A DNA stretch of 64,000 nt from the NCBI GenBank assembly GCA_001643675.2, contig LSRY02000001.1, positions 1,359,501 to 1,423,500 on the forward strand, written 5' to 3'. The DNA is from Monocercomonoides exilis. Lineage: Eukaryota > Preaxostyla > Oxymonadida > Polymastigidae. The notes below the pieces were generated by a model. It saw only the letters and a program-made list of their open reading frames with translations, was not told the origin of the DNA and made no database searches. Positions within the stretch are counted from its first letter, which is position 1. Each line of letters starts with the position of its first letter. This document shows, piece by piece, positions 1 to 10,857 of this stretch. The position numbers and the translations under genes are program-made.

Positions 1-134
1 TTTTTTTTTGCAAAGAACCTTTAATTTCATTGAGTGATTATTTTTGTAATCATAACTTTTTTGGAGTGTTAATTATTCCAAAATTTTGTTTCTTGGAAGA
101 GGAATTATTCTTTTGAAGAAAAAAAAGCATTATG

Positions 135-510
135 CAGTTTGCGCAAAATAAACCGGACAAGATCGATTTCTCAATAACTGTAAGAGGAATAATTCTATCA
201 ATTTTCATCAAAATATATCTCATCAACACAAGTTCATCTTTCATTCAAGACTTTCAAAACAGCTTCATTTGTGCTCTGAGAAAAAAAATTTCAAAATCTC
301 AGAGATATTGGATTTTGAGTTTCTCCGGGAAAATAAAAATTATTTTCTCTGAGCACAAATGAGGCTATTTTGAAAGTATTGTATGTCACATGAGTTTGCA
401 TTAATGAAATGTATTTTGAGGAAAATTGTCAGAATTATTCCTCTTGCGGTTATTGAGATTCAATCTTGTCCGGATTTTTTTGCGATGTCCGGTCTTTTTT
501 GCGCAAACTG
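135..510. repeat. Imperfect inverted-repeat (foldback/MITE-like) element
   Basis: The sequence from 135 reads CAGTTTGCGC, and the reverse complement read inward from 510 begins with the same CAGTTTGCGC. Both then carry CCGGAC and a long matching stretch containing AAGAGGAATAATTCT. The arms, about 135-290 and 343-510, pair over most of their length around a central loop of about 50 nt that has a smaller hairpin of its own. The right arm carries an extra block of about 19 nt with a second CCGGAC. CAGT termini with a TA next to the right end resemble Tc1/mariner-type MITEs. No transposase is present. The left end is flanked by TG rather than TA, so the target-site duplication is not clean. Confidence 0.65.
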
Positions 511-1370
511 TAATTGTTTGAAAAAACGATATTCGAAAACATATGGGGGAAAATATGGACTTTCAAGCTTTTTATGCACAAAGCATGAAAAAATCGTTTC
601 ATTTAAAACATTATTAAACTTTATCACATATCAAAATAAATTTGATTTTCATATCTGTTAACAGGTATCGTTGAAATCAAAACATATAGTTTTGTGATCT
701 CTAACGTGTTTCAAAAAATGAACTAATTTTGTTGAAATTTATTGTTCACAACAAGTTTATCTGAAGTGCTAATTTTTTCAATGATAATGCCTGAAGTCAA
801 ATATTTTGTCCCATATAAGAAAAAAAAGCAAAATTTTGAGCAGTAATAATTTTTTAGGATCGATTAATCTGCATTAAAGAGAAGACTCAGACCGAAATAT
901 TTAATGGAAAAAATATGCATTCAAAAATATTTACACAATTAAGTGACTATTTTTTTTATCTCATACACCAAAAATCATTCTTCTTCAAATAATTATCATT
1001 CATTTTTGAAAAATAATAATTCAATTTCGTTATTTATTAATTCGATTTGGATAAAGAATAATTCGAGTTCTGAAAGATAATTTATAGTTTGTGGAACGAA
1101 TAACTTTAGTTTTGACGTTGAAATTCTTTTCATTATTATCTCATCAGAACACTTTGTTTATCAATATAAGAAAAATAATGAATTCTCAAATAAGAAAAAA
1201 TCATTCATTTTGATTGAAAATAGTTTAATAAAAGTCAATTTAAAAAGAAAATGAATTCATTTTCATGTAAATAGTTGATGGTTTTCAAAATTTCACCAAA
1301 GAAACTTAAAAATTATTGGAAAAAAATACTTGTCTTTTATTATTTGATAAACATGATTGAAAATTTACTG

Positions 1371-1820
1371 CAGTCTGAACCGGATATAATCACATCGGTT
1401 TTTGCACAACTTTTTGTAACTATATCCGATTGTGATTATACACGATAATGCTCAACACAGAAAAAAATTTATATTAATTTTTAAAATAATAAATTTTGAG
1501 TCGATTTTTTTATTCTTGGAAATTCTTAACAAACACTCGTTTTTCAGCATCAACAACAATTATTATCATAAATACACATAATTCTGACTTATATGAGCAC
1601 ATTTTTGAAAAAGCGAAAAATTGAAAATTCTGATCAAAAAATCGATTTTTCAATGAAAAATCCACCCATAATGAAACAAAATGTGATTAAATGTTTTCTC
1701 ACCTGTGATTATATGCGATTGAAAATGAATGAAATATAGGTCTGAAATGTCGGTGCATCGAAAAATGTGACAAAATACGAAAGTGATAATATTCGACGTG
1801 ATAATATCCGGTTTTGACTG
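1371..1820. repeat. MITE-like element with 27-28 bp terminal inverted repeats
   Basis: The left end (1371) reads CAGTC followed by AACCGGATAT and ATCACATCG. The inverted right end (1820) reads CAGTC followed by AACCGGATAT and ATCACGTCG, about 23 of 27 positions identical. The 450-bp interior has no coding potential but repeats a GTGATTATA motif near 1431 and 1704, typical of subterminal repeats. TA follows the right end. The CAGT terminus suggests mobilisation by a Tc1/mariner-type transposase, which is family knowledge and not shown here. A sequence like the right end (GATAATATCCG) also occurs alone near 24620, possibly a remnant of another copy. Confidence 0.6.
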
Positions 1821-3102
1821 TATTTCCTTCAGGTTATTCAAATGAATGATATATTTGCAATTAATTTATCATTCGAGTAATGTTTTTTGATATTGAAAAA
1901 AACTTCAAAAAACTGATTAATTTGTAATTTCAATTATAAAACAATTTTCTTTGAGATATGGGAGATTATTTTTGAAATCATATTTTTTCACTCGAATATT
2001 TCGGTTCCAAAATTTCCCTTGAATATCATTAAAATAACACTGAAAAGAGAAATGGATTATTAAAGATATCATCGTTTTTGATTCAGATAAAACATTTGTC
2101 TTAGATATATTTCTGATAATTTTTTACATTTTTATGCAAAATCTCTTCCCGGTAACAAACAACCTTCGAAAAATAAACACTCCGAATAAAGTTATGTTTT
2201 CAAAAATAATCACCCATATAATATTTGTGTGGGAGAAAAATAACTTGGAATTTTCTGAAATCCATCCTTAAGATAAATTGAAATTTTTATTTTAATGAAT
2301 TTCGAATTTGTTTTATTTATTTTTTGAAAATGAATTATTGCTCTTCGAATTAGAATTATTTTTAGTGCATAACATGCAACTTATAGAATTTCAACAGGAG
2401 GCTTTTCTTACACCATTTCCCACCTATTTGAAACAGGTTATCCATTGAAATGAATATTTTCAGGTATTGTTTAATATCTTTTTCACTAAAATATACTCAA
2501 AAAATCTACACAATGTGGGTTTTCTATTGTTCATTTTGATTTAAAGATAAAAAAATGGTTTTAAGAATAACATAACACTGTTCAGGTTAAATTTTTATGC
2601 GTTTCTGACTATATTTCAAATGCGTTGTTTTATTTTTTTGAAAACATTGATTCAACATATCGAGACATTCCAACATTCTCATCAACTTTACCGAAAGATG
2701 CCACTACCCCCAGGAGTTTTTTTTTCTTGTTTTCTTATGCTCAATTTTATATCAAAACAATGAAAGGCTTCAATCAAGTTAAAAACCTTCAAGAGTGTTG
2801 TTTTTTTGAATCTTCTTTTTGGTTAACATTGCAAATAGTTACAGGGTTTATCACTTACAATTAGTCACCTGTTGCATTTATCAATAATTATCTAATTTTG
2901 AATTCATTTCCCCACCCCATCTTCTTTCAGAACTTTAATTAATGGTGGAAATCATAACATTTCCATTTATGAAAAACGAATGTTGAAATCAAAAAACTCA
3001 TCGATTTTCGTTTAGCTTTCAATAAAAATAAATAACAATAATGCTAAGTTTGATCAATTTAAAAACATTAAATCTATCAGATCAAATTGATTTTTATTTC
3101 AG
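1821..3102. other. AT-rich non-coding stretch upstream of the beta-helix gene
   Basis: I see no supportable gene here, nor between the two inverted-repeat elements at 511-1370. A short frame at 2625-2864 has no start context, domain or splice partner. The last bases before the downstream start codon read TTTATTTCAG. This could be a splice acceptor for an untranslated first exon, but the protein begins with a complete signal peptide, so no upstream coding exon is needed. Confidence 0.5.
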
Positions 3103-6100
3103 ATGAACATGCATTTGTTTCTTTTGGCATTTCTTTTCCTGACAAAAGCGTTGAATGGACAAGACAAAATTGGAATTGCCACATTGAAAAAGCACAATGA
3201 TTGGAAAACTTTTATTTCTCACAATTATCATTATTATCCTTATAGAGTTGTGAAAGAAGATAAGCTTTATTCCTCAAATAACAATATTTGTTCCTTGTTT
3301 GAACAGAGAAATATTTTTGTAAAGAAAGTTTTGCATTCAGGAATTTCTTCAGTAATTGGCACATTTTTCACATTTGCCAATTCTTCAGTTGGACTGAAAA
3401 GTATAGTATTTGAATATACGTTGTCGCCATCAATGCGAATTTCTGACAAATCAGCCACTTTGATTGATTCATGCATTTTCCACCAAAAATCTGCTTCTCC
3501 CTTTGTTTTGCAAAGTGGGTCAATCAGCATGGTGAATTTGAGTTTGATCCCCCAAAAGAGTCTTAACCCATCCAGTCTCATATTTTCATCTGATGATTCC
3601 AATTCAGCCATTTTGAGCAATTCCATCATCACAGACCTGGCTGTTTCAGCTTCAGACAATTTCCTGTTATCAGGAAAGAGCAAAAGTGAACAGATCATTA
3701 ATTGTGCCTTCAGGAACATGTCTGTGAAATATGCCGCGAATAGCGATCATTTTGTGGAACATTCATGTTATCGAAGTTCAATGGAGAACTGCCTCATTTA
3801 TTCGTGTGTGAATGTCTTTGAAGGAGGGATCTCGAGTGGATCATATTCTTCTCAGGAATTCATCTGCAAAAACACAACAATAAACTTCGGGAAAAGAGAA
3901 ATGAATGCTCTTCAGAAAAAGGGACAAATTAATTCAACGGAAAGCCAATCCTTTTCATTGTGTGAATGGGAAGATTGTACAGCACCGCAAGGAGGTGCTC
4001 TATATGTTCATGACAACGCAAGTGCCATTCTCACTGTTGAGAATTCTTCATTCACAAGATGCAGTGCTTCATCAACAAGAGGAGGAGGAATTTACGCTTT
4101 GAAAATTGCAGAATGCATTGTTCTTCATTCCTCATTTGCTCAATGTTCAGCAGCCGCAACAACAAATCAGGGAGGCGGGGGTATTCAGTTTGAAACAATA
4201 TTTACACAGCCAATGGTTGACAATTGCTTTTTCAGAAACTGCTCATCTGGAAATGATGGAGGAGCAATTGAACTTCTTTCACCTGAAACCCAATTGCAAA
4301 AGAAATGCGTCGTTAATTCCTTTTTCATAAACTGCCAATGTAATGGATCGACAGATGGCACGGGAGGTGCAATGGAGAATTACAAATGCATAGCTCAAGT
4401 TATTATCTCGAATTGTTTGTTTTGCAATTGCTATTCAATGTGTGGAGGAGGCGCAGTGAGCCAACAAATTAATGATAAAAATAAAGGAATTTTGCTGTAT
4501 TATTGTTTTTTCCACAACAATACATGTGTTGCAGGAGGGCATGATGTTGCTCTCCATGATTCTACTGAAAACAACATTGATCCAAGTTGTCACACAACAA
4601 GGAAAACAACAAATATTGTGAGTACTAACTACTACACAGTTATGGATAAAAGCGAATGGCTTCGTAACGAAGGTGGAAGAGTGAGATATGTCTCATCGGA
4701 ACAAATATGGCCGAATGCCAAAGATGCATTTGCATGTGGAATAAATGAATCTCATCCATGCGGCACTATCAGCCATTGCTTGACTCAACTTATTCCAGGA
4801 TATGTGACCGAAATCGAAGTTTTTTCAGGAATTATTTTCGAAACAAATAGTTTTGATTGTGGAGTCAACACTTTTACTGTTTATGGTCAAAGCAATATGA
4901 GCACAGCAATCCATACAGAATTTGAAACATCTGGGTTGTCTCTGTTTTCAGTCTCAACAGGCACATTGACTGTCAGGGACTTTGTTCTTGTGCATGACTC
5001 GGCTCATCCGAATAACCGTGGGTCAAGGCTGTTTGAGATAAGTGGAGCAGGAGAAATGAGGATCAACAGACTGAACATATCTTTTGGGAGCGGACAATCA
5101 GCAGAAACAGCTTTTTCGACAGAACTGATAAATGTCCAGAATGGGATGTTGCAGATGGAACATGTGAACTGGGCAAAGACGATTTCCACAAATTCACTGT
5201 TTTCGCTTTCTTCAACAAATGAGATTTCAATGACACTTTCAGAATGTGCCTTTGATGGGATTGAGAGAACAACGAGCGGAGCAGCAGTGATGTCGTTTTC
5301 GAATAACAAGGCAAACATTGTTGTGAATTCGAGCACTTTTGAAGGATGTGGAAGCACAACATCAGAAAATGGAGGATCGATGATGCTGTGTGTTGGGAAT
5401 GGAAATGAAGTGAAAGTGAAAGGTGGATCTTTTGGGGAATGCTTTTGCTCAGCAACAGATGGACTTGGGGGAGGAATTCTTCTTCGATTGTTGACTGAAA
5501 ACCCAGATTTCCAGATTTCTTCCTCATTTGGATCAAACACAGCCAAATGTGGGAATGATATCTTTCTAATTTCACCAAATCTGGAAAAAACAGCAAAATC
5601 AGAAAACATCACATGTGTGACAGCCTCTTTGGATTCTGTTGAGAAGGTGAGAGGATATGACAATGGAAATACAACTTTGGCTATCCCTCTGTGCATCTAT
5701 CTCCTCCCTATTCCAGAAGAAATATATGTGAGCAATTCTGAGGCATCCAATCACTCACATTGCGGAATTGTCCAATTCCCATGTTTGACAATGAAGCACT
5801 CCCTCGCACGGTTGACAGGAGAAAAGAAAGTTGTTGTGAATGGAATGATTATGATGAGTGATGAATTGGCCTTGAAAGAAAAGAAACATGAAATCCGAGG
5901 AAATGATGATGAAAGTGGTTGGACAGTCTCTGATTCAAGTGAGACATCCAATTCAGCGATGATTTCAGCAAATGTTGAAACAGAATTAACAAAACTCATC
6001 TTTTCTTTTCCATCTTCCCTTCCTCTTCACTCCACTTTCATTTCTTCTTCATCATCATCAATGACTCTGTCTCAATGTTCGCTTTCTCTTCAAAATCCAT

Positions 6101-9100
6101 CATCAGAATTGACATTTCTGTTCTTGTCTGTTGAGTCAGGGATCCTGATAATCGACAAATTCTCAGCTTCATCGGTTGATTTGAGGAGAAATCCGCTGAT
6201 TTCATTGTCTGGAAGCGGAACAAATACCGAGTCAATGAGCACTCTGTGGTTGAACATGACGAACAGCAATTTCACAAAAATCAAAAGAACTGCTGGAAAT
6301 GGAGGGTGTGTGAGCATTGACAATAGCAATGATGAAAATACAAATACACAAATAAATATTGAAGAATGTGTTTTTGATGGATGTTCTGTGGTGGATGATG
6401 GAAGCAGAGGAGGGGCTGTTAATGTTCAGTTGAAGTGGAATATTCAAATGAGTATTATTTCATGCACATTCACAGGATGCACAGCACCAGCTGGAGAAGA
6501 GAAGATTGGCTTTGGGGGAGGAATGGCGCTGAAGCTGATTGATGATGATTCTTCATTTGTGATTTCATCCCCTGTTTTTGATTTCGAAAAACCTAATGCT
6601 GCGACATATGGAAATGACCTGTTTGTTGAATCATCGAATCTGACAAAGAGCATTACAAACACCTCTCTTCCATTTGTATCTGGGCATCTGGCAGATATTT
6701 CATTGAATTCTTTGAGTGGCTTTGACGGAAATGATTCAACGAATGCCATTCCATTGATCTATTTTTGGCGAACATTTGGCTCAGAGATAGTTGTCAGTGA
6801 TGATGGAAAAGATGTGTGCATTTGTGGTCTTTCAGATTATCCTTGTCTGTCAATAGATCATTCATATTCGAGATTGCCTGACGAAAATGAAAGGAGAATA
6901 AACATCATTGGAAAGGCGATTCTGAAGAAAAGCGTAAAACTCAGTGATACTTCAATCAAATCAGACGACGAAGAAATGCGCACTTTGGTATCTGCTTCAT
7001 CTCTAAAAGGAGCAGAAGGAGCAGCAATGAAGATTTGTGGCATAACCAATTTCGAGCTGATCAAGTTTGTGATTCCTTCTTCATTCATGAGTGGAGTGAA
7101 TGTTTTGATACATGTTGGCTCAAACGAAGGTTTGTTGACTGTGAAAGATTGTTCGTTCACAAAAAATGAAGAAAGCAGAGAAGACATAATCAACTTTGGG
7201 CTGATCAAGGCAGAAGGAGGGACAGTTGTGTTGGAATTGGTGACGATGCAATTGTTGAGCTTTTCGCAGGATGTTATTTCTGTGCTGTCAACAACAGTGC
7301 TGAATGTGAAAAATCTGACGATGAAGAATATCGAGTTGGAGGGAGCAAGTGGATTGAGCATATCAAAGAGTTCAAGAAGAGAGACAAATGAAGAGGAACA
7401 AGATATTGTTATTGAGTGGAGTTTGTTTGAAGAAGTCATCCAGAACACAACAGAAAACATCTCGATTATTCGAAATGAAAATGATGAGCCATTGAAAATA
7501 GTGATTCGGAACACAACGATGAAGAGATGCGGAGGGTTGAAGTGTGGAAATGGAGGAGGGATGTTTTGTGAGTTGAATGAGGGAGGAAGTTTTGAGTGCT
7601 CATTTTGCACCATTTCTGAGTGCTTCTGCTCCACCACAGGAAGAGGTGGGTGGCTGTTTCTGGAATGCACCTCGACAGCTGATAAGCCACTGAATTTTGT
7701 GCTGTCGAATATCACGTTCAGAGACAACTCTGCATTGAGAGGGAGAGATGTGTATGTTCGATGCCACTCAATAGATACACAAATTGTTGATGAGCAGTTC
7801 TTGCTGGATTTCAGAGCACCATTTGTGAAAGAGCTGGCAATGTGGGGATGCACAACAGACTCCTTTGTTGGAGAAGAAGATCTTCTGCTGAGAGTCGTGA
7901 AATACCAGAGCGAGACGATATTTGTGTCTTCTGTTGAAGGCAATTACACAAACAGCAAGCAATGTGGAGAGTTCAATATGCCTTGTGAGTCGTTGAATCA
8001 GGGAGTGCAACACATTATTCCATCATCATATTCTCAGCTGTTGGTATCAGAGGAAACAGTCATGAATGGGGAATGCGAAGCAAAGGATATGAATATCCAC
8101 TCGTTGCAATTTCCTTCAACTGCTTTTGTTCATCTAAACTCAACAATTAATATCAACGAGGGAAATCTCATCACAACATCAGAGAATGTTCGGATTGAGA
8201 GATTGAAATTCAACTTTGGTCAGTTATTTTCATATTCAGGCATTTCAATCATTCACGAAGCAAATGGTCATCTTTCTCTTTCATTTGTTGATTTCTCTTC
8301 GATTGGCCAATCAGAAAACATAGGAGCAGTCGTTCTGAATTCAACATTGTTGAGCATTGAAAGTGGAATTCTTCATGTTGACAACTGCTCAATATCAATG
8401 CTTTCATTCAAGAAGCCTTCATTTTTGTTAAATGGAGATGAGGTTTCAATCACAAATATGAAACTGGAACAAATTGAATCAACAACAGTTGTGTTTGAGA
8501 TTGGACAATGTGGAAGTGTTGTATTTAATGGAGTGTCTGCAGATGGAGTAAAATTGTCTGAAGGTTGCATTATTCATACTAGCGATTCATCTTCGAATTC
8601 AATTTCAATTGGAATCTCTTCATTCAACAACTGTTCGAGGAATTCAAAAGGAGCTTCTGTCCTTTCAGTTTCTTCAACTTCTGCTCAAATAAATCTTTTC
8701 AATTGCTCTTGCTTTGATTGCAATTTTCTCTCTGATAAAGGAAGTATTGTTGAGTTGCATAATACAAATGATATTTCGATGCAAATGTGTGAATTTGAAG
8801 GAATTCTTTCAAAAGAAAGTGAAAATGAGAGAAATAATAACTTTGAAGAAATATGCAAATGGAATGGATCACTTGTTCATTCATCAAATTCTTCATTGAT
8901 GATGAAGGATGTGATTATTTCGAATTCGTCGTCAGGTGGATTGTCAGTGTCTGCTGGAGATGTGACAATTGAGAAAGGAGAGTTCATTGACAACAATCCA
9001 TTCATCGAAAAATATCCCTCTCTTCGTCGAAACATAATTTGTTCAGATTCTGCATCACTGACCATTTCGAGTTTGAAAGGGGGAGATGGAGTAAAGGATA

Positions 9101-10857
9101 ATTCTTCATTTTGGATTTTGAATGAAGGATGTGATTTGAGAGGGATAGCAGGAGAAAGGTCATCTCCATTTTTCATTCCCAAACTGGAAGATGCTTCAGT
9201 GAATGAGAATGACAGAGATATTATTTTAAAATTCAAGGGATCCCTTTTTATGCCATGTGATTTGTCATTCAAACTTGTGTTTAAAACAGGGGATGTGGAG
9301 TTGGTTGAGACTTATCAGTTTGAGGAAGACAGTTTTGTATCAGAAACAGAAGTGATTGGAAGAATTCCATCAGAAAATATATCAAAGGTTGCAGATGAAA
9401 CAGAGGTGTCAGTGATGATATTGTGTGGAAAGCAATTGGCTGCAACTTCTCCACAGATACTGAAGAACAAAACCGAATCAAAGACTGGAAATGATAAAGT
9501 TGTGGAAAGAGGAAAAGAAGGAAAACCTTATTGGTTGTTGATTGTGATTGTGCTTGTTGTGATATTATTGATTGTTCTAATTATATCAATTATTTCAACA
9601 GTTAGATGGAGAAAAGCAAAGAATGAAGCAGAAGATCTGAGAGAGATAGTGAACGATAACATCAGAAAAGATCCGAAGGCATTTGAAATGGTGACAATGG
9701 AGATGTCACCTGAGGTGCAGTGGAGAAGAGCAGAGAAAGAGGCAGAGAAGAAGAATGAGGATCGGGTAAAGAAGAGGGTGTATGAGAAAAGCTTGGGACA
9801 TTCTGAGTCATCAGAGCATTTGTTGAGTGAGAGCGGATCGACAGAATACATCTTGGGGAAAGATTCAGATAAGATCCCTGATTGGGTGTTGGAAAAGGAG
9901 GAGGAAGAGGTGAGAAAGAGATCTCCTTCACCTTCCATTTCATCCACTTCAACCACTTCAACGACTGATTCAAATTCAACATTTGTTCGGGGTGAGGATC
10001 TGTGCCCAACCACATCATCAATGTCGAATCTGGTGGATGCAATGGCCTGTTCATCTCCACATGAGAAGTTGATTGTTGATCTGAGGGATTCATTGTTCAT
10101 GCTTCTTCATGGAAGCAACAAGACAAAGGAGATGCCGATTGGCTCCTTGAAGGAGAGAGAACATACAGCTGCTCAGATCCTGTTCTGGGTGGCAAATCTC
10201 GCACTCCACTCGTTTGATGAGATGGAAAACAAGCTTCAGTCACTTGCGAATCTGAGCCCGCACATTGTGCTATTCTCTGAGCATATGGTTATCTGCATTG
10301 CAATGCATTCAGACTGCTCATCAGATGATTCCGATTCATCATCGATCTCTTCATTAACTGTTGTGACATCTGCCAGTGATGATAGCGAAGACTCTCTGCC
10401 CTCGTCAGCGTTTGAAGACGACGACGATATCAGAAAAGAGTGCTTGAGGTGGAAGGCACCAGAACTGTTGACCAACAAGAAGATGGGAGCAACAAAGGAA
10501 TCAGTTGCATTCTCGATTGGGATGATGCTGTGGGAGTGTCTGACACTGGAGATCCCATTTGATGAGTATGAGAGTGAGGTGGCAGGCCAGAAGATTGTGA
10601 ATGGTGAAAGACCAAATTTTGAAAGAATAAACACATCCTCAATGGAGAATATTGCCAAGTGCTGCTTGTTAGGAAGTGCCTCTCAGAGGATGACTTTGGT
10701 TTTGCTGAAGCGCGAGTTCATCCAGCGCTTCCCTCCAGGTGCTGCTTTACTGACAATGTCCGATGCTGTCGAATGCTATAGCGGTTGCTGTGGAGAAAGC
10801 GAACGCGCTAGAGATTCAGAAAGCAGAAGTGAGCAGGAAAATTTGAGTTTATTGTGA
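3103..10857 (+). CDS. Giant beta-helix surface protein with C-terminal pseudokinase
   Basis: A single exon encodes 2584 residues. Residues 1-20 are a signal peptide (hydrophobic core LFLLAFLFL). The ectodomain to about residue 2130 is built of short strands with many GGG/GGA turns and NCxFxxC motifs, the pattern of right-handed parallel beta-helix (pectin-lyase-like) proteins. A module with CG, then PC, then an S-rich helix recurs near residues 544, 885, 1240 and 1620. One membrane helix lies at about 2142-2168, followed by a basic, charged stalk. From about 2325 the cytoplasmic end resembles a tyrosine-kinase-like domain. An APE motif (2452-2454) and a following GMMLWE helix are visible, but there is no glycine loop and no recognisable HRD or DFG. 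The segment around 2383-2404 sits where those motifs belong, so the domain is probably catalytically dead. A receptor-like surface protein is my inference. I recall the architecture as a large oxymonad family. Confidence 0.85.
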   Translation: MNMHLFLLAFLFLTKALNGQDKIGIATLKKHNDWKTFISHNYHYYPYRVVKEDKLYSSNNNICSLFEQRNIFVKKVLHSGISSVIGTFFTFANSSVGLKSIVFEYTLSPSMRISDKSATLIDSCIFHQKSASPFVLQSGSISMVNLSLIPQKSLNPSSLIFSSDDSNSAILSNSIITDLAVSASDNFLLSGKSKSEQIINCAFRNMSVKYAANSDHFVEHSCYRSSMENCLIYSCVNVFEGGISSGSYSSQEFICKNTTINFGKREMNALQKKGQINSTESQSFSLCEWEDCTAPQGGALYVHDNASAILTVENSSFTRCSASSTRGGGIYALKIAECIVLHSSFAQCSAAATTNQGGGGIQFETIFTQPMVDNCFFRNCSSGNDGGAIELLSPETQLQKKCVVNSFFINCQCNGSTDGTGGAMENYKCIAQVIISNCLFCNCYSMCGGGAVSQQINDKNKGILLYYCFFHNNTCVAGGHDVALHDSTENNIDPSCHTTRKTTNIVSTNYYTVMDKSEWLRNEGGRVRYVSSEQIWPNAKDAFACGINESHPCGTISHCLTQLIPGYVTEIEVFSGIIFETNSFDCGVNTFTVYGQSNMSTAIHTEFETSGLSLFSVSTGTLTVRDFVLVHDSAHPNNRGSRLFEISGAGEMRINRLNISFGSGQSAETAFSTELINVQNGMLQMEHVNWAKTISTNSLFSLSSTNEISMTLSECAFDGIERTTSGAAVMSFSNNKANIVVNSSTFEGCGSTTSENGGSMMLCVGNGNEVKVKGGSFGECFCSATDGLGGGILLRLLTENPDFQISSSFGSNTAKCGNDIFLISPNLEKTAKSENITCVTASLDSVEKVRGYDNGNTTLAIPLCIYLLPIPEEIYVSNSEASNHSHCGIVQFPCLTMKHSLARLTGEKKVVVNGMIMMSDELALKEKKHEIRGNDDESGWTVSDSSETSNSAMISANVETELTKLIFSFPSSLPLHSTFISSSSSSMTLSQCSLSLQNPSSELTFLFLSVESGILIIDKFSASSVDLRRNPLISLSGSGTNTESMSTLWLNMTNSNFTKIKRTAGNGGCVSIDNSNDENTNTQINIEECVFDGCSVVDDGSRGGAVNVQLKWNIQMSIISCTFTGCTAPAGEEKIGFGGGMALKLIDDDSSFVISSPVFDFEKPNAATYGNDLFVESSNLTKSITNTSLPFVSGHLADISLNSLSGFDGNDSTNAIPLIYFWRTFGSEIVVSDDGKDVCICGLSDYPCLSIDHSYSRLPDENERRINIIGKAILKKSVKLSDTSIKSDDEEMRTLVSASSLKGAEGAAMKICGITNFELIKFVIPSSFMSGVNVLIHVGSNEGLLTVKDCSFTKNEESREDIINFGLIKAEGGTVVLELVTMQLLSFSQDVISVLSTTVLNVKNLTMKNIELEGASGLSISKSSRRETNEEEQDIVIEWSLFEEVIQNTTENISIIRNENDEPLKIVIRNTTMKRCGGLKCGNGGGMFCELNEGGSFECSFCTISECFCSTTGRGGWLFLECTSTADKPLNFVLSNITFRDNSALRGRDVYVRCHSIDTQIVDEQFLLDFRAPFVKELAMWGCTTDSFVGEEDLLLRVVKYQSETIFVSSVEGNYTNSKQCGEFNMPCESLNQGVQHIIPSSYSQLLVSEETVMNGECEAKDMNIHSLQFPSTAFVHLNSTININEGNLITTSENVRIERLKFNFGQLFSYSGISIIHEANGHLSLSFVDFSSIGQSENIGAVVLNSTLLSIESGILHVDNCSISMLSFKKPSFLLNGDEVSITNMKLEQIESTTVVFEIGQCGSVVFNGVSADGVKLSEGCIIHTSDSSSNSISIGISSFNNCSRNSKGASVLSVSSTSAQINLFNCSCFDCNFLSDKGSIVELHNTNDISMQMCEFEGILSKESENERNNNFEEICKWNGSLVHSSNSSLMMKDVIISNSSSGGLSVSAGDVTIEKGEFIDNNPFIEKYPSLRRNIICSDSASLTISSLKGGDGVKDNSSFWILNEGCDLRGIAGERSSPFFIPKLEDASVNENDRDIILKFKGSLFMPCDLSFKLVFKTGDVELVETYQFEEDSFVSETEVIGRIPSENISKVADETEVSVMILCGKQLAATSPQILKNKTESKTGNDKVVERGKEGKPYWLLIVIVLVVILLIVLIISIISTVRWRKAKNEAEDLREIVNDNIRKDPKAFEMVTMEMSPEVQWRRAEKEAEKKNEDRVKKRVYEKSLGHSESSEHLLSESGSTEYILGKDSDKIPDWVLEKEEEEVRKRSPSPSISSTSTTSTTDSNSTFVRGEDLCPTTSSMSNLVDAMACSSPHEKLIVDLRDSLFMLLHGSNKTKEMPIGSLKEREHTAAQILFWVANLALHSFDEMENKLQSLANLSPHIVLFSEHMVICIAMHSDCSSDDSDSSSISSLTVVTSASDDSEDSLPSSAFEDDDDIRKECLRWKAPELLTNKKMGATKESVAFSIGMMLWECLTLEIPFDEYESEVAGQKIVNGERPNFERINTSSMENIAKCCLLGSASQRMTLVLLKREFIQRFPPGAALLTMSDAVECYSGCCGESERARDSESRSEQENLSLL

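Noticed and set aside
2625-2864. A possible small gene or first exon before the beta-helix gene
   Set aside because: No donor joins it in frame, and the large gene already begins with a full signal peptide.
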